The notes: generated by a model from the sequence alone, not told the origin. 64,000 nucleotides of DNA from an uncultured Clostridia bacterium (GCA_947623955.1 CANQIP010000001.1:62001-126000); one strand, 5' to 3'. Positions 8,708 to 17,764 are shown, numbered from the stretch's first letter. Translations and numbers: made by a program.

Positions 8708-9559
8708 TCATACCACGTGAAGATTTTTAAGTGACAAGTCAAGTATCGGCGCGGAGTGCGTCAGCGCGCCCGACGAAATGTAATCCACGCCTATGTCCGC
8801 AAGATGTGCGATATTCTCTTTTGTGACGTTGCCGCTGCACTCCGTTTCGGCTCTGCCCGCCGTAAGGCGCACAGCCTCCTTCATATCCTCCGCGCTCATA
8901 TTGTCGAGCATTATTATGTCCGCGCCCGCCTCGAGAGCCTCGCGCAGCATATCGAGATTTTCAACCTCGACCTCTATCTTTCTCACAAACGGCGCGTACT
9001 CCTTCGCCATTCTGACAGCCTCCTTAACGCCGCCCGCTGCGCCGATGTGGTTGTCCTTTAACAGAATACCGTCGCTCAGATTGTAACGGTGGTTGCAGCC
9101 ACCGCCCACTCTTACGGCGTACTTCTCGAACACGCGCATATTCGGCGTTGTTTTTCTCGTGTCGAGCAGCTTGGTCTTACTGCCTTCAAGCAGCTTGGCT
9201 ACGGAACGGGTGTACGTCGCGATACCACTCATACGCTGCAGGAAGTTAAGCGCCGTTCTCTCGCCCGACAGAAGGACGCGTATGTCGCCGCGCACTATGC
9301 CGAGCCTGTCGCCGTTTTTAACCTCGTCGCCGTCCTTTACGTGGAAAACCGTTTCCGTGTCGCCGTCGAGCAGCGTGAACACGCGCTTAAACACGTCAAG
9401 TCCGGCTATGACGCCGTCCTGCTTGCATATAAGCTCGACCTCGCCCGTTTTCGGCGTGCGCATTACCGAATTTGTCGTTATATCCTCGCTCGTTATATCC
9501 TCGCGGAGCGCGTTTAAAATAAGCTCGTCCGCGTTAAGCGTCATCGTTATGTTGTTCAT
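8708..9559 (-). CDS. nadC: Nicotinate-nucleotide pyrophosphorylase (quinolinate phosphoribosyltransferase)
   Basis: Converts quinolinate and PRPP to nicotinate mononucleotide, CO2 and PPi. It shows the family signature DTRKTTPNMR and the C-terminal barrel segments DIIMLDNMS and DYISSGALTHSAP. At 283 aa it is full length. It starts at ATG 9559 after GGGAGAGG and overlaps the nadB 3' end by 26 nt. Confidence 0.97.
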   Translation of the reverse strand: MNNITMTLNADELILNALREDITSEDITTNSVMRTPKTGEVELICKQDGVIAGLDVFKRVFTLLDGDTETVFHVKDGDEVKNGDRLGIVRGDIRVLLSGERTALNFLQRMSGIATYTRSVAKLLEGSKTKLLDTRKTTPNMRVFEKYAVRVGGGCNHRYNLSDGILLKDNHIGAAGGVKEAVRMAKEYAPFVRKIEVEVENLDMLREALEAGADIIMLDNMSAEDMKEAVRLTAGRAETECSGNVTKENIAHLADIGVDYISSGALTHSAPILDLSLKNLHVV

Positions 9560-10823
9560 GCTTTTTCCTCTCCCTTTCTATCGCGTCAAGCACGGCTTTT
9601 TTGTACTCCGCCTTGTAATTTTTATAGTCGTCCGCGTTCGGAGCGTAATTTTTTTTCTCCGTCACGGAATACGTCTCGCTTATCCTTTCCGCCGCGCGGC
9701 GGGCAAACACAAGACTTTCGAGAAGTGAATTACTCGCGAGACGGTTCTTTCCGTGAACGCCGTTGCACGCCGTTTCGCCGACCGCGTAAAGTCTGTCCAT
9801 GGACGTTTTGCTGTACTCGTCAACGTCTATGCCGCCCATAAAATAGTGCTGCGACGGCACGACGGGTATCGGCTCTTTCGTTACGTCAAACCCCTCTTTG
9901 AGACAGTGACGGTAGATGTTCGGGAAATGCTTTTTTATCGTTTCCTCGGGTATCGGCTTTAACGACAGCCACACGTACGGCTTGCCGTCCTTTTCCATCT
10001 GCTTGTATATCTCGGCGGTAACAACGTCGCGCGGCGCAAGCTCGTCCGTGAAACGGTTGCCGTTATTGTCCAAAAGCAGCGCACCCTCGCCCCTTACCGA
10101 CTCCGAAATAAGGAAACGTCTGCCGTGTTTCTCGCTGTAAAGCGTCGTCGGGTGGATTTGGATATAGTCGGGATTTCTGAGCTTTACGCCGTGTTTTAAC
10201 GCAATCGCGAGCGCGTCGCCCGTAAGGTGGCGATAGTTTGTGGAATTTGTGAACAGTCCGCCTATGCCGCCCGTGGCGAGAATTGTATAGTCAGCCGCTA
10301 TACTTTCCATATTTCCGTCACGGTTAAAGCCCACCATTCCGCGGCACTCGCCGTCCGTTTCGATTATGTCCGCCACTGTGAAACGCTCTATAATAGTCAC
10401 GTTATCGAGCTTTCGCACCGCCGCCAAAAGGTGCGACGTTATCTCCCTGCCCGTTATGTCCTCGTGGAACAGTATGCGCGGCGTGGAGTGCGCGCCCTCC
10501 TTCGTGTACACAAACTCGCCGTTCTCCTTCGTAAAACGCACGCCGTAACGCTCCAAATCGGCTATTACGTCTCTCGACGAGCGTATCATTATATCGACTG
10601 ACTGCTTGTTGTTCTCGTAATGTCCGGCATGCATCGTGTCCTCGAAATAGCTGTCGTAATCGTCCTCGCTCTTTAACACGCATATGCCGCCCTGCGCGAG
10701 GTATGAGTCGCTCCTTTCAAGCTCGTCCTTCGTCACCATTATTATTTTTTTGTCACGCGGCAGATTTAACGCGGCGTAAAGTCCGCTTACACCGCTGCCC
10801 GCTATTACTATATCCGCTTTCAT
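9534..10823 (-). CDS. nadB: L-aspartate oxidase
   Basis: FAD flavoprotein that oxidises L-aspartate to iminoaspartate, the first step of de novo NAD synthesis. The FAD-binding GSGVSGLYAAL is at the N-terminus. The substrate/flavin segments SYLAQGGI, HEDITGREIT, QIHPTTL and GVHGKNRLASNSLLE are all present. It is shorter at the C-terminus (about 429 aa) than E. coli NadB, as in many Firmicutes. ATG 10823 is preceded by AAGGAG with 6-nt spacing, 10 nt after the nadA stop. Confidence 0.96.
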   Translation of the reverse strand: MKADIVIAGSGVSGLYAALNLPRDKKIIMVTKDELERSDSYLAQGGICVLKSEDDYDSYFEDTMHAGHYENNKQSVDIMIRSSRDVIADLERYGVRFTKENGEFVYTKEGAHSTPRILFHEDITGREITSHLLAAVRKLDNVTIIERFTVADIIETDGECRGMVGFNRDGNMESIAADYTILATGGIGGLFTNSTNYRHLTGDALAIALKHGVKLRNPDYIQIHPTTLYSEKHGRRFLISESVRGEGALLLDNNGNRFTDELAPRDVVTAEIYKQMEKDGKPYVWLSLKPIPEETIKKHFPNIYRHCLKEGFDVTKEPIPVVPSQHYFMGGIDVDEYSKTSMDRLYAVGETACNGVHGKNRLASNSLLESLVFARRAAERISETYSVTEKKNYAPNADDYKNYKAEYKKAVLDAIERERKKHEQHNDDA

Positions 10824-10833
10824 GTCTGTCTCC

Positions 10834-11742
10834 TTATTTCGCAAGCTCCAGCATCCTGTTAAGTGGCTTTAACGCTCCTTCCCGCACCTCGTCGCTCACG
10901 TGTACCTCGTTTTCGCCCGTCTTTAAAACGTGCAGTATTTTTTCAGCCGTGTTGAGTTTCATATTCGGGCAGAAATGCTTTGTGCCGGCGAAGTAAAATT
11001 TCTTGCCGTCGGCGGGTTTTTTGAGCATATATCCAACGCCGCTTTCGGTGCAGATTATAAATTCCCTGTTGTCCGTTTTCGCCGCGTAATCTATAATGCC
11101 CGACGTGCTGCCGATATAGTCCGCGAGCGACAGCACCTCCTCCCGACATTCGGGATGAGCCGCGACGAACGCATCCGGGTACTTTTCCTTTATCGCCTTC
11201 ACGTTCTCGGCTGTCATTGACGCGTGAACGTGGCAAAAGCCTTTGTTTAATATGACGTTCTTTTCCGGAACCTGTTTGGCGACGTAGCGTCCGAGGTTCT
11301 CGTCGGGTATGAAGAAAATATTTTTATTCGGGAGCGCCTTGACTATCTTAACGGCGTTCGACGACGTCACGCACACATCGCTGTGGCATTTCAGCTCCGC
11401 CGTCGAGTTTATATAGCAAACGACAGCCAAATCGTCATACTTTTCGCGCATTTCCTCTATTGTCTCTATGTCAGCCATATGCGCCATCGGACAGTCAGCC
11501 GACATATCGGGCATGAGGACGGTCTTGTCGGGATTTAAAATCTTCGCGCTCTCGCCCATGAACGACACGCCCGCGAAAACGATAACGTCCGCGTCGGTGT
11601 TTCGCGCCGTTTTTGCGAGGTAGTACGAGTCGCCTATATAATCGGCAATCTCCTGCACCTCGTCGTTTACGTAGTAGTGCGCGAGGATTACCGCATTCTT
11701 CTCCTTTTTGAGCCTTTCTATTTCCTTTGTGAGTTCTTCCAT
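10834..11742 (-). CDS. nadA: Quinolinate synthase (4Fe-4S enzyme)
   Basis: Condenses iminoaspartate with dihydroxyacetone phosphate to quinolinate. About 302 aa from ATG 11742. Cysteines in the expected cluster-ligand contexts are VVCYINSTAELKCHSDVC, AAHPECREEV and KHFCPNMKLN, and an AHYYVNDEVQEIAD segment lies near the N-terminus. An upstream in-frame start would place the promoter inside the gene, so it was rejected. First gene of the NAD operon. Confidence 0.95.
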   Translation of the reverse strand: MEELTKEIERLKKEKNAVILAHYYVNDEVQEIADYIGDSYYLAKTARNTDADVIVFAGVSFMGESAKILNPDKTVLMPDMSADCPMAHMADIETIEEMREKYDDLAVVCYINSTAELKCHSDVCVTSSNAVKIVKALPNKNIFFIPDENLGRYVAKQVPEKNVILNKGFCHVHASMTAENVKAIKEKYPDAFVAAHPECREEVLSLADYIGSTSGIIDYAAKTDNREFIICTESGVGYMLKKPADGKKFYFAGTKHFCPNMKLNTAEKILHVLKTGENEVHVSDEVREGALKPLNRMLELAK

Positions 11743-11777
11743 TGTGTCGTCATTACCTTTCAAGTGATATTTTGAAT

Positions 11778-11816
11778 AGTATACCACATGTAAAGTCACC
11801 TGTCAAGACACCTGAC
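11778..11816 (-). promoter_or_regulatory. nadA operon promoter with candidate NiaR operator
   Basis: On the minus strand TTGACA (11801-11806), a 17-nt spacer and TATACT (11778-11783) form a near-consensus sigma-A promoter. The -35 is embedded in GTCACCTGTCAAGACACCTGAC (11795-11816, plus orientation), which holds two CACCTG half-sites in direct repeat. Position and sequence style fit a repressor site for NiaR, the last gene of the same operon. The operator assignment is inference. Confidence 0.7.
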
Positions 11817-11819
11817 CAT

Positions 11820-11862
11820 ATAAAAAAACGAAAACCGTAAAAAGGTTTCCGCTTTTTTAAAA
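11820..11862. terminator. Putative bidirectional terminator
   Basis: An imperfect GCGGAAACC/GGTTTTCGT stem is flanked by A/T runs upstream of the nadA promoter. It probably ends transcription from the Asp23/spoIIIA side. The remaining ~245 bp up to 12107 contain no supportable gene or element. Confidence 0.55.
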
Positions 11863-12107
11863 ATTGTTCCTGTCTAAGAGCATCTTTATTATATTACCTG
11901 TAAAGCATAATTGCAATATCCATACGCAAAGTTTGGCGGACTCTTACGCAAATTCGCCGTACCGTGTCATTTTATACACGTCAAAACGCCGCAGTTATGC
12001 CGTTTTTCTTGCCGCATGACGGTACTTGTTCGCGTTTTTGATGCGGATATATCATTTTTATGCAATATGCGCAGAAGAAACCGTTCCTCACGGAACTTTT
12101 GGAATTT

Positions 12108-12629
12108 TTAATCCGTTATTTCTTCCTCGTCGCTATCGTCCGTGTCGGCAATGTTTGTCTCTACAGCCTCATTGTCTTTGGGCTGTTCCGTTTTTTCCTT
12201 GCCGAAACTCACGCCCTCGATATGTATGTTCACCTTCTGCACGTTAAGACCTGTCATTGTTTCAACGTTATTCTTGACGTTTTCCTGTATTTCCCACGCG
12301 AGTTCGGGTATTCTCACGCCGTACTGCACGACAATATAAAGGTCGATCGTCACGTTTTCGCCGTTCATGTCAACCTTAACGCCCTTCGACGGACTTCTTT
12401 TCGCGCCGAGCATTTCGGCTATGCCGCCCGCGAACGTGCCGTACATACCGGCTACGCCCTCGATCTCGCTCGTCGCTATTCCCGCGATTGTCGATACAAC
12501 ATCCAAAGATATTCTGACATTTCCGGGTTCGTCAGCCGCGTTTTCCGTTTCCGTTTTCGCCGCAGTTTCCTCGACCGTTTCAGTTTCGGTCTCCTCAACG
12601 TCTGTTATGTTCTTGATTTCTTCTTCCAT
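12108..12629 (-). CDS. Asp23/Gls24-family envelope protein
   Basis: About 173 aa from ATG 12629 (GGAGG 7 nt upstream). The N-terminal third is acidic and low complexity. The Asp23 domain follows: VRISLDVVSTIAGIATSEIEGV, GVKVDMNGENVTIDLYIVVQYG, IQENVKNNVETMTGL. In clostridial genomes a protein of this family is often encoded right after spoIIIAH. Its role is not precisely known; in staphylococci the relative Asp23 lines the membrane and affects the cell-wall stress response. Confidence 0.88.
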   Translation of the reverse strand: MEEEIKNITDVEETETETVEETAAKTETENAADEPGNVRISLDVVSTIAGIATSEIEGVAGMYGTFAGGIAEMLGAKRSPSKGVKVDMNGENVTIDLYIVVQYGVRIPELAWEIQENVKNNVETMTGLNVQKVNIHIEGVSFGKEKTEQPKDNEAVETNIADTDDSDEEEITD

Positions 12630-12694
12630 ACCGTTACCTCCATAAAGATTTTTCATCGGGTTTCTCGGGTTATATGTATATTGTATCACAGTTT

Positions 12695-13357
12695 TTATTT
12701 AACTTCAACTATTTTTACGTTTTGAGCCGAAATTTTGAGGTGATCCGTCACAAGCTCGGTCAGCTTTACAACGTCGTCGTTGTTAAAGCCGTCCTTGCGC
12801 ACTACGACGTTGGCGTCGCCGTTGTCCACATACACGCAAATCTCGCTGTAGCCCTTCGACTGCGCTATACCCTCGATTTCGGATTCTTTCTGCACGTTGT
12901 CTGCGACGGTAAGGATTTTGTCGCCCGCCTTTTTGCGTATCTCCTCGTCAAAGCTCTCGTTCTGCGCCGTCTGGTTCAGAATTTCGAGCGACTTTGAGCG
13001 CGACTCCTCACGGTCAAGCTTTGCGCGGTCGAAGTAATCCGCGCCCGCCTCCGCGCCGCCGGACGTTTCCTCCGCCTGTGTTCCTTCCGCACTATCGCCG
13101 CCGTTTTCTTCTCCGTCGCCGTTTTCCGCAGCCGTAGTCTCGGTTTCGCCGTCCTGAGTCTCACCGTCCGGCGCGGCCTCCTCAACCTCCTCGTTCGACG
13201 AAACGTACTGCGCCTCGCCGAGTTTTTTACCGGTTTCAACGTAGCTTTCGCCGTCGCGCACCTTTATCGTGTCCTGATACGACCAGTTCAGGTAACCCGC
13301 CACTCCGATAAGTACCACGAGCGACGCCGCTATAATTTCCTTCTTTTTTAAAATCAT
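12695..13357 (-). CDS. spoIIIAH: Stage III sporulation protein SpoIIIAH
   Basis: Mother-cell membrane protein whose extracellular YscJ-like domain forms the feeding-tube channel with forespore SpoIIQ. One N-terminal membrane helix (about 8-24) is followed by a long Glu/Thr/Gly-rich linker (about 50-100) and the C-terminal ring-building domain (DNVQKESEIEGIA, DGDANVVVRKDGF-like segment). 220 aa. Eighth gene of the operon. Confidence 0.92.
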   Translation of the reverse strand: MILKKKEIIAASLVVLIGVAGYLNWSYQDTIKVRDGESYVETGKKLGEAQYVSSNEEVEEAAPDGETQDGETETTAAENGDGEENGGDSAEGTQAEETSGGAEAGADYFDRAKLDREESRSKSLEILNQTAQNESFDEEIRKKAGDKILTVADNVQKESEIEGIAQSKGYSEICVYVDNGDANVVVRKDGFNNDDVVKLTELVTDHLKISAQNVKIVEVK

Positions 13358-13361
13358 TTGT

Positions 13362-13862
13362 CTATTCCTCCTTCTTGAAAATACATACTTTGTGCGCGCT
13401 TACGCCCAGGGACGCCGTGACAGCCTCGCGGATAGCCGTCTTTACCGACGCGCTGTCCGCGCCGTCAGCCGCCACTATAACCCCCTTAACCTGCGGATAC
13501 ACCTCCTTGACCACCATCGGCTCGCCTCCGGACGTCACCGCCTTGCGGTCCTCGCTCCTCTCGCCGCTGTTTTCGCGCGACGAGGTTTTTGTTTCATATG
13601 CGAGACTTTTCTCCGTGCCGGATTCATAAGTTATCATCACCGAAACACGCCCCGCGCCCTCTATCTGCGCGAGCATTCCGGCAAGACGTTCCTCCTCGTT
13701 CCGCACGGATACCGCCGAGGCGGGCGCGGATACGTTTTCGCCGCCGTATGTGTCCTTGTGGTGCTGCGCGGTCAGCACAAGTACAACTCCAATTATAAAT
13801 ATTATGAATATTATCCTGTTATTCTTATTTTTGAAGATTTTTATGATTTGTTCCTTATTCAT
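13362..13862 (-). CDS. spoIIIAG: Stage III sporulation protein SpoIIIAG
   Basis: Single-pass mother-cell protein with a ring-forming periplasmic domain, part of the SpoIIIA-SpoIIQ channel. One transmembrane helix at about 17-34. The YscJ-like pattern includes GRVSVMITYESGTEKSLAYE and GVIVAADGADSASVKTAI near the C-terminus. It overlaps spoIIIAF by 8 nt. 166 aa is slightly short but complete. Confidence 0.92.
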   Translation of the reverse strand: MNKEQIIKIFKNKNNRIIFIIFIIGVVLVLTAQHHKDTYGGENVSAPASAVSVRNEEERLAGMLAQIEGAGRVSVMITYESGTEKSLAYETKTSSRENSGERSEDRKAVTSGGEPMVVKEVYPQVKGVIVAADGADSASVKTAIREAVTASLGVSAHKVCIFKKEE

Positions 13863-14304
13863 CGTGTATTCCCCCGATATTCAGTCCGTACACCTCGCAG
13901 AGCCGCCTTTTCGCGCCGTCCGTAAGAGGGCTGCCGTATACGCGTATTTCCTTAACGCCCGTCATTTTTCCGTCGCTGTCAAAACCGAGTTCGCACTCCG
14001 CGTCGATATTCAGCCCGTACTCGTCCTTCATGCGTTTTTCTATGTCGGCGTCAATGTTTTTTTTTAGCTGCGCGGCTATTATTTCGTTCTGCGTATCGCG
14101 TGTTTCGCCGACGCTTGCGATGCTTTCATCGAGACCCTCGAAAACGCCGCTGTGAACAAGTCCCGCGGCGGGCGCGATTATGCTGCTTATGACCACAAGA
14201 CCCGTTATTATTTTCACATACCCCCGCCATTTTTCGGGCGAGATTATTTCCGCGAGCGCGCTCAAAAGAGCCGCGCCGATTACCGTTATTATATATGCTT
14301 TCAT
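13855..14304 (-). CDS. spoIIIAF: Stage III sporulation protein SpoIIIAF
   Basis: 149 aa with two N-terminal membrane helices (about 5-21 and 33-50) and a soluble C-terminal domain ending in KEIRVYGSPLTDGAKRRLCEVYG, the conserved SpoIIIAF tail. It is structurally related to the ring proteins of the channel. It follows spoIIIAE by 13 nt. Confidence 0.92.
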   Translation of the reverse strand: MKAYIITVIGAALLSALAEIISPEKWRGYVKIITGLVVISSIIAPAAGLVHSGVFEGLDESIASVGETRDTQNEIIAAQLKKNIDADIEKRMKDEYGLNIDAECELGFDSDGKMTGVKEIRVYGSPLTDGAKRRLCEVYGLNIGGIHDE

Positions 14305-14317
14305 ACCCTTTACCCCG

Positions 14318-15406
14318 TCAGACGCCGATATTTGTCGCGCCTATCATTATGCTTATGTTTATAATGAACATCACAGCCGTCATTACCACTATCGCAAAAA
14401 CCAACGTCACCGCCTCCGACACCTCCCACATCATGCCCGAAATGCGCTTATCCGTCAGCGGTTCGGCGACGGCTGACGTTATTTTGAGCATTAGCTGTAT
14501 CACGCCTATTTTAATGACCGGCAGGGCGCATATCGCTATTACGGCGATTATGCCCGCCGTTCCGACCGAGTTTTTCATAAGGCGCGTACCGCTTACGACC
14601 GTTTCGAGCGTGTCCGACACAAAGCCGCCCACCACCGGCACAAGACTGCCGACGGCAAATTTCACTGCCTTGCCGCCCACCGCGTCGAGCGACGGCGAGG
14701 AAAAGCCGTACACCGCGCTTATTGTCGTGAATACCGTTATCACAGCCGTCATGATCCATTTGCCGACCGATTTTACAAGGCGCGTAAAGCCCGAAAGTCT
14801 GACGCGCTCATTTATGTTGCCCGCCACGGCGAGTACCGCCCCGAATGACGCAAGCGGCACAAGGCACTTGTCTATCACGAGCGACGCGACGTACACCGCG
14901 CCCGACATGACGGGCTGAAACACAGCCGCGCTCACCGGCGCGCCGCTTGCCGCGAGCGACAGCATCATCAGTGGCGACAGCTTTGTTATAAAGTCGGTCA
15001 TAAGCCGAGCCGTGTCCGCACCGTAGCTGAGAGCCGTCGCAAAGCATTTGAGCGCGGCTGCCGACATCAGCGTGAAACAGGCGAAAAACGCCGCCTCACC
15101 CGACCCGCTTTTCCCGAGCGCGCCGAATTCGTTCGTTATCACGCCCGAAATCGCAGCCATTATAAATAAAATCATCACGTCCCCCGCGCACGTCCTGACC
15201 TCCCCCAGTAAATTGTCCGTCAGCATATTGAGTATTGACATCGGGTCGAGCGACAGCGTGCCGGACGATACCTTGTCCACCGCCTCGTTATACATGTCCT
15301 CGCCCGAAAGCGTCAGATCCGTGCCGTACATTTCCGTATCGGCGTAAGCCGTTACCGGCATTACAAGCACAAACACGATAAGCAGCTTAAACAGCAGAGA
15401 GCGCAT
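14318..15406 (-). CDS. spoIIIAE: Stage III sporulation protein SpoIIIAE
   Basis: 362-aa polytopic membrane protein with a cleavable-looking N-terminal signal (LLFKLLIVFVLVMPVTAYAD) and about seven hydrophobic helices. It is the largest membrane component of the SpoIIIA complex and resembles permease-type proteins. The segments GSLVPVVGGFVSDTLETVV and KNSVGTAGII are typical. It overlaps spoIIIAD by 20 nt. Confidence 0.94.
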   Translation of the reverse strand: MRSLLFKLLIVFVLVMPVTAYADTEMYGTDLTLSGEDMYNEAVDKVSSGTLSLDPMSILNMLTDNLLGEVRTCAGDVMILFIMAAISGVITNEFGALGKSGSGEAAFFACFTLMSAAALKCFATALSYGADTARLMTDFITKLSPLMMLSLAASGAPVSAAVFQPVMSGAVYVASLVIDKCLVPLASFGAVLAVAGNINERVRLSGFTRLVKSVGKWIMTAVITVFTTISAVYGFSSPSLDAVGGKAVKFAVGSLVPVVGGFVSDTLETVVSGTRLMKNSVGTAGIIAVIAICALPVIKIGVIQLMLKITSAVAEPLTDKRISGMMWEVSEAVTLVFAIVVMTAVMFIINISIMIGATNIGV

Positions 15407-15788
15407 TTATGCACACCTCCAGAAATTCCCTCACTATCGGGAGCGTCAAGCCTAAAATTACCACCTTCCCCGCAAGCTCCACCTTTGACGCTATCGCGTT
15501 TTCGCCGCTGTCGCGCAGCACCTCCGCGCCGAACTGCGACACGTACGCTATGCCTACCACCTTCACCACCGCCGCGACGTATTTCGCGTCGACGCCCGCG
15601 CGGTCTGTTATTTCGGTTATGCCGTTTATCGCGGGAACGACCGCGTCGAGCGTCATAAAGAGCATAACCGCGACCGTTATAAGTCCCGTAAGAACGCCGT
15701 ATTCGGGCTTGCAGTGCCGCACCGTCACGGTGAGTATGCCGCCCGCGAGACCTATCCCGATTATCCTGAATATATCCACGGCGCGCAC
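15387..15788 (-). CDS. spoIIIAD: Stage III sporulation protein SpoIIIAD
   Basis: 133-aa protein with about four membrane helices, paralogous to SpoIIIAC. It contains the conserved YVAAVVKVVGIAYVSQFGAE segment and GENAIASKVELAGKVVIL. It starts two bases before the spoIIIAC stop context and belongs to the same operon. Confidence 0.93.
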   Translation of the reverse strand: MRAVDIFRIIGIGLAGGILTVTVRHCKPEYGVLTGLITVAVMLFMTLDAVVPAINGITEITDRAGVDAKYVAAVVKVVGIAYVSQFGAEVLRDSGENAIASKVELAGKVVILGLTLPIVREFLEVCINALSAV

Positions 15789-15789
15789 C

Positions 15790-15984
15790 TCATAAGTTGA
15801 AAATGCTCTTTACCGAGCTGAACAGCTCCCCTATCTGCTGCGTCACTATAAACAGCACCACCACAAGTCCCGCTATTGTGGTAAGGAGCGCCTGTTCCTC
15901 GCGTCCGGCGCGGGTAAGTAGCTGGTTCAGCACCGCGACTATTATACCCACGCCCGCTATCTGGAATATTAAATCTATGTTCAT
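15790..15984 (-). CDS. spoIIIAC: Stage III sporulation protein SpoIIIAC
   Basis: Small 64-aa protein with two membrane helices (IFQIAGVGIIVAVLNQLL and LTTIAGLVVVLFIVTQQIG), the normal SpoIIIAC size and pattern. Confidence 0.93.
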   Translation of the reverse strand: MNIDLIFQIAGVGIIVAVLNQLLTRAGREEQALLTTIAGLVVVLFIVTQQIGELFSSVKSIFNL

Positions 15985-16009
15985 TTCATTCTCCTTTTGT
16001 TATCCGCGG

Positions 16010-16501
16010 CTACATGAGCACAATCACGATAAACGCGCCGACAAGCACGCCGCCGGAGGAATACAGCTTTCCGTATTTCGCGTACTCCGTTTCCGCAGCG
16101 CGCCGCTGCGCGTCGGCAAGGCTTTTAACGTAACGGATATTCTTTATCTGGTCGCCGCGGTCGGTTTTGCCGAGGCTCCTGCCGAGTAAATTCAGCGCGT
16201 CACAGTCCGCGCCCGTAAGGCACAGCTTACCCGACATTTCGCGCACCGCCTCGCTCCACGCCTTTTCCGCGCCGAGCACGTCCATTTTTTCGGCTGCGAG
16301 CGCGAGCAGTCCGTTTGTGTCGGCACGCGTGAGCGCCTTTTTCAGCTTGTTTACGCTGAAATTGATTTCACTTTCGAGCGTTTCGAGCGACGTTACTATA
16401 TTTGCAAGACTTACCATTCGTGTTTTAAGCGTCATACGCAGCCTGAACCCGAAATATCCGCACGCGAAACCCGTCATTACCGCGCCGATAAGCTTTACCA
16501 C
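16010..16501 (-). CDS. spoIIIAB: Stage III sporulation protein SpoIIIAB
   Basis: 163 aa from a GTG start at 16501 that overlaps the spoIIIAA stop (the GTG straddles its last TGG TAA codons). AGGAGG lies 10 nt upstream. A longer in-frame ATG at 16570 would add 23 basic residues lying wholly inside spoIIIAA, so I rejected it. It has N- and C-terminal membrane helices around a helical GspF-like domain (SLETLESEINFSVNKLKKAL; GRSLGKTDRGDQI). Mother-cell component of the SpoIIIA machine. Confidence 0.92.
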   Translation of the reverse strand: MVKLIGAVMTGFACGYFGFRLRMTLKTRMVSLANIVTSLETLESEINFSVNKLKKALTRADTNGLLALAAEKMDVLGAEKAWSEAVREMSGKLCLTGADCDALNLLGRSLGKTDRGDQIKNIRYVKSLADAQRRAAETEYAKYGKLYSSGGVLVGAFIVIVLM

Positions 16502-17421
16502 TCCGTCCGTACCTCCTCGATCGTACCTGCTCCGTCTCGGCGGCTGAGCGTCACGGCGAGGTCGAAACAATCGAGCATGTCCGCGAGGTCGCGCCGCCTT
16601 TTAATCATATCCACGCCGCTGCCGTGAACTGTCGCGATCACAGCCGCGCCACTCATTGTTATCTTCTTTACCGCCTCTATGTCGCATGCGCCGCCAAGCT
16701 CGTCCGTCACTATAACGTCGGGACTAAGCGACCTAAGAACCATAAGCATACCCTCCGCCTTGTCCGCGCCTTCGAGTACGTCGGTGTTAGTGCCGAGGTC
16801 GAACGCGCTCACTCCGTCGCACATCGCCGCTATTTCGCGACGCTCGTCCACCACGCTGACGCGGTACATATCGTACGACAGACGGCGCGTTATGTCGCGC
16901 AGCATCGTCGTTTTGCCCGCGCCGGGCGGCGAGATTATGAGCGTGTTTTTAACCCTTCCGTCCTTTAGAATAAGCGGCATAACCTTGTCTGCCGCGCCGA
17001 TTACCTCAGACGCTATGCGGTAGTTGAGAGCCGACACGTCCTTTAGAAACGATACCTTGTCCCCCTCCAAAACAGCCGTTCCGGCTATGCCTATCCTGTG
17101 ACCGCCGCGAACTGTTATGTAACCGTTTTTTATCTCGTCCTTTACCGAGTAGACCGACGACGCGGTAGCCGTTTCGAGAGCCTCCTCGATGTGCGCGCGC
17201 GTCACGCGCACTGCCGACGCGGGAACGGTCGTAAGATTGCCGCGCCTGCTTATGTAGCGGCAGCCGTCGGAGAAATGGATTGCCGCCGGTTTACCGAGAC
17301 GCAGCCTTATCTCGCTCGCGCCGTCGAGATTTATGTTGTAAAGAAACTTACGTATATCACGCGGCATGAAAGATGTTATGCCGCTTGTCTTTCGCACCGC
17401 CGCGCTTGTTGCTATGTACAT
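16495..17421 (-). CDS. spoIIIAA: Stage III sporulation ATPase SpoIIIAA
   Basis: Cytosolic secretion-type ATPase that powers the SpoIIIA-SpoIIQ complex. Walker A SPPGAGKTTMLRD near residue 165; Walker B region SPDVIVTDELGG. 308 aa. It is the first of eight consecutive genes. The start has AAAGGAGG 8 nt upstream. A mother-cell sigma-E promoter is expected. The AT-rich stretch CATATACAAAAC just before the ribosome site is only a weak candidate -10. Confidence 0.95.
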   Translation of the reverse strand: MYIATSAAVRKTSGITSFMPRDIRKFLYNINLDGASEIRLRLGKPAAIHFSDGCRYISRRGNLTTVPASAVRVTRAHIEEALETATASSVYSVKDEIKNGYITVRGGHRIGIAGTAVLEGDKVSFLKDVSALNYRIASEVIGAADKVMPLILKDGRVKNTLIISPPGAGKTTMLRDITRRLSYDMYRVSVVDERREIAAMCDGVSAFDLGTNTDVLEGADKAEGMLMVLRSLSPDVIVTDELGGACDIEAVKKITMSGAAVIATVHGSGVDMIKRRRDLADMLDCFDLAVTLSRRDGAGTIEEVRTEW

Positions 17422-17461
17422 ATGCCTGTCCTCCTTTTGTTTTGTATATGATATATATTAT

Positions 17462-17740
17462 TTTTCGGCGGAGTTTAGAACAGAAAAAGACGCGGCGTGA
17501 AACGAGGAAAGCCAAAAAGCCGTAACGGATAAGCTGTCGGCTCTCACGAAGGACAATATTAAATACGAAATAGGAGAAATAGCGATTGACGGCGACGGTA
17601 TGGTCGATATGCTAGGCAGCTCGCTGAAAAACGCAGAGCAGACGGATTACCCCACTACCGTGACGCTCGAAAAACAGCCCGACGGCACGTGGCTCGTTTC
17701 CGATATGGATCGATTTTTCGCAATACAAAAGACCCGACTT
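17462..17740 (+). pseudogene. Decayed gene fragment, C-terminal part of an uncharacterised (lipoprotein-like) protein
   Basis: The plus strand of this gap translates in one frame to a protein-like stretch (KDNIKYEIGEIAIDGDGM... LEKQPDGTWLVSDMD). The frame is broken by a TGA at 17498-17500, has no start, and runs into the terminator without its own stop. The style (helical part then a strand-rich PDGTWLV end) resembles small NTF2-like/DUF4878-type secreted proteins, but this is not certain. Probably a remnant of a deleted gene. Confidence 0.55.
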
Positions 17741-17760
17741 TCAATGTCGGGTCTTTTTAC
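17725..17760. terminator. Rho-independent terminator
   Basis: An AAAAGACCCGAC...GTCGGGTCTTTTT hairpin with A and T flanks. It sits after the decayed plus-strand fragment and just beyond the GerMN stop, so it can serve both directions. Confidence 0.85.
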
Positions 17761-17764
17761 GTGT

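Noticed and set aside
17430-17462. Sigma-E promoter upstream of spoIIIAA
   Set aside because: Expected biologically, but the AT-rich sequence gives no convincing -35/-10 pair at proper spacing.
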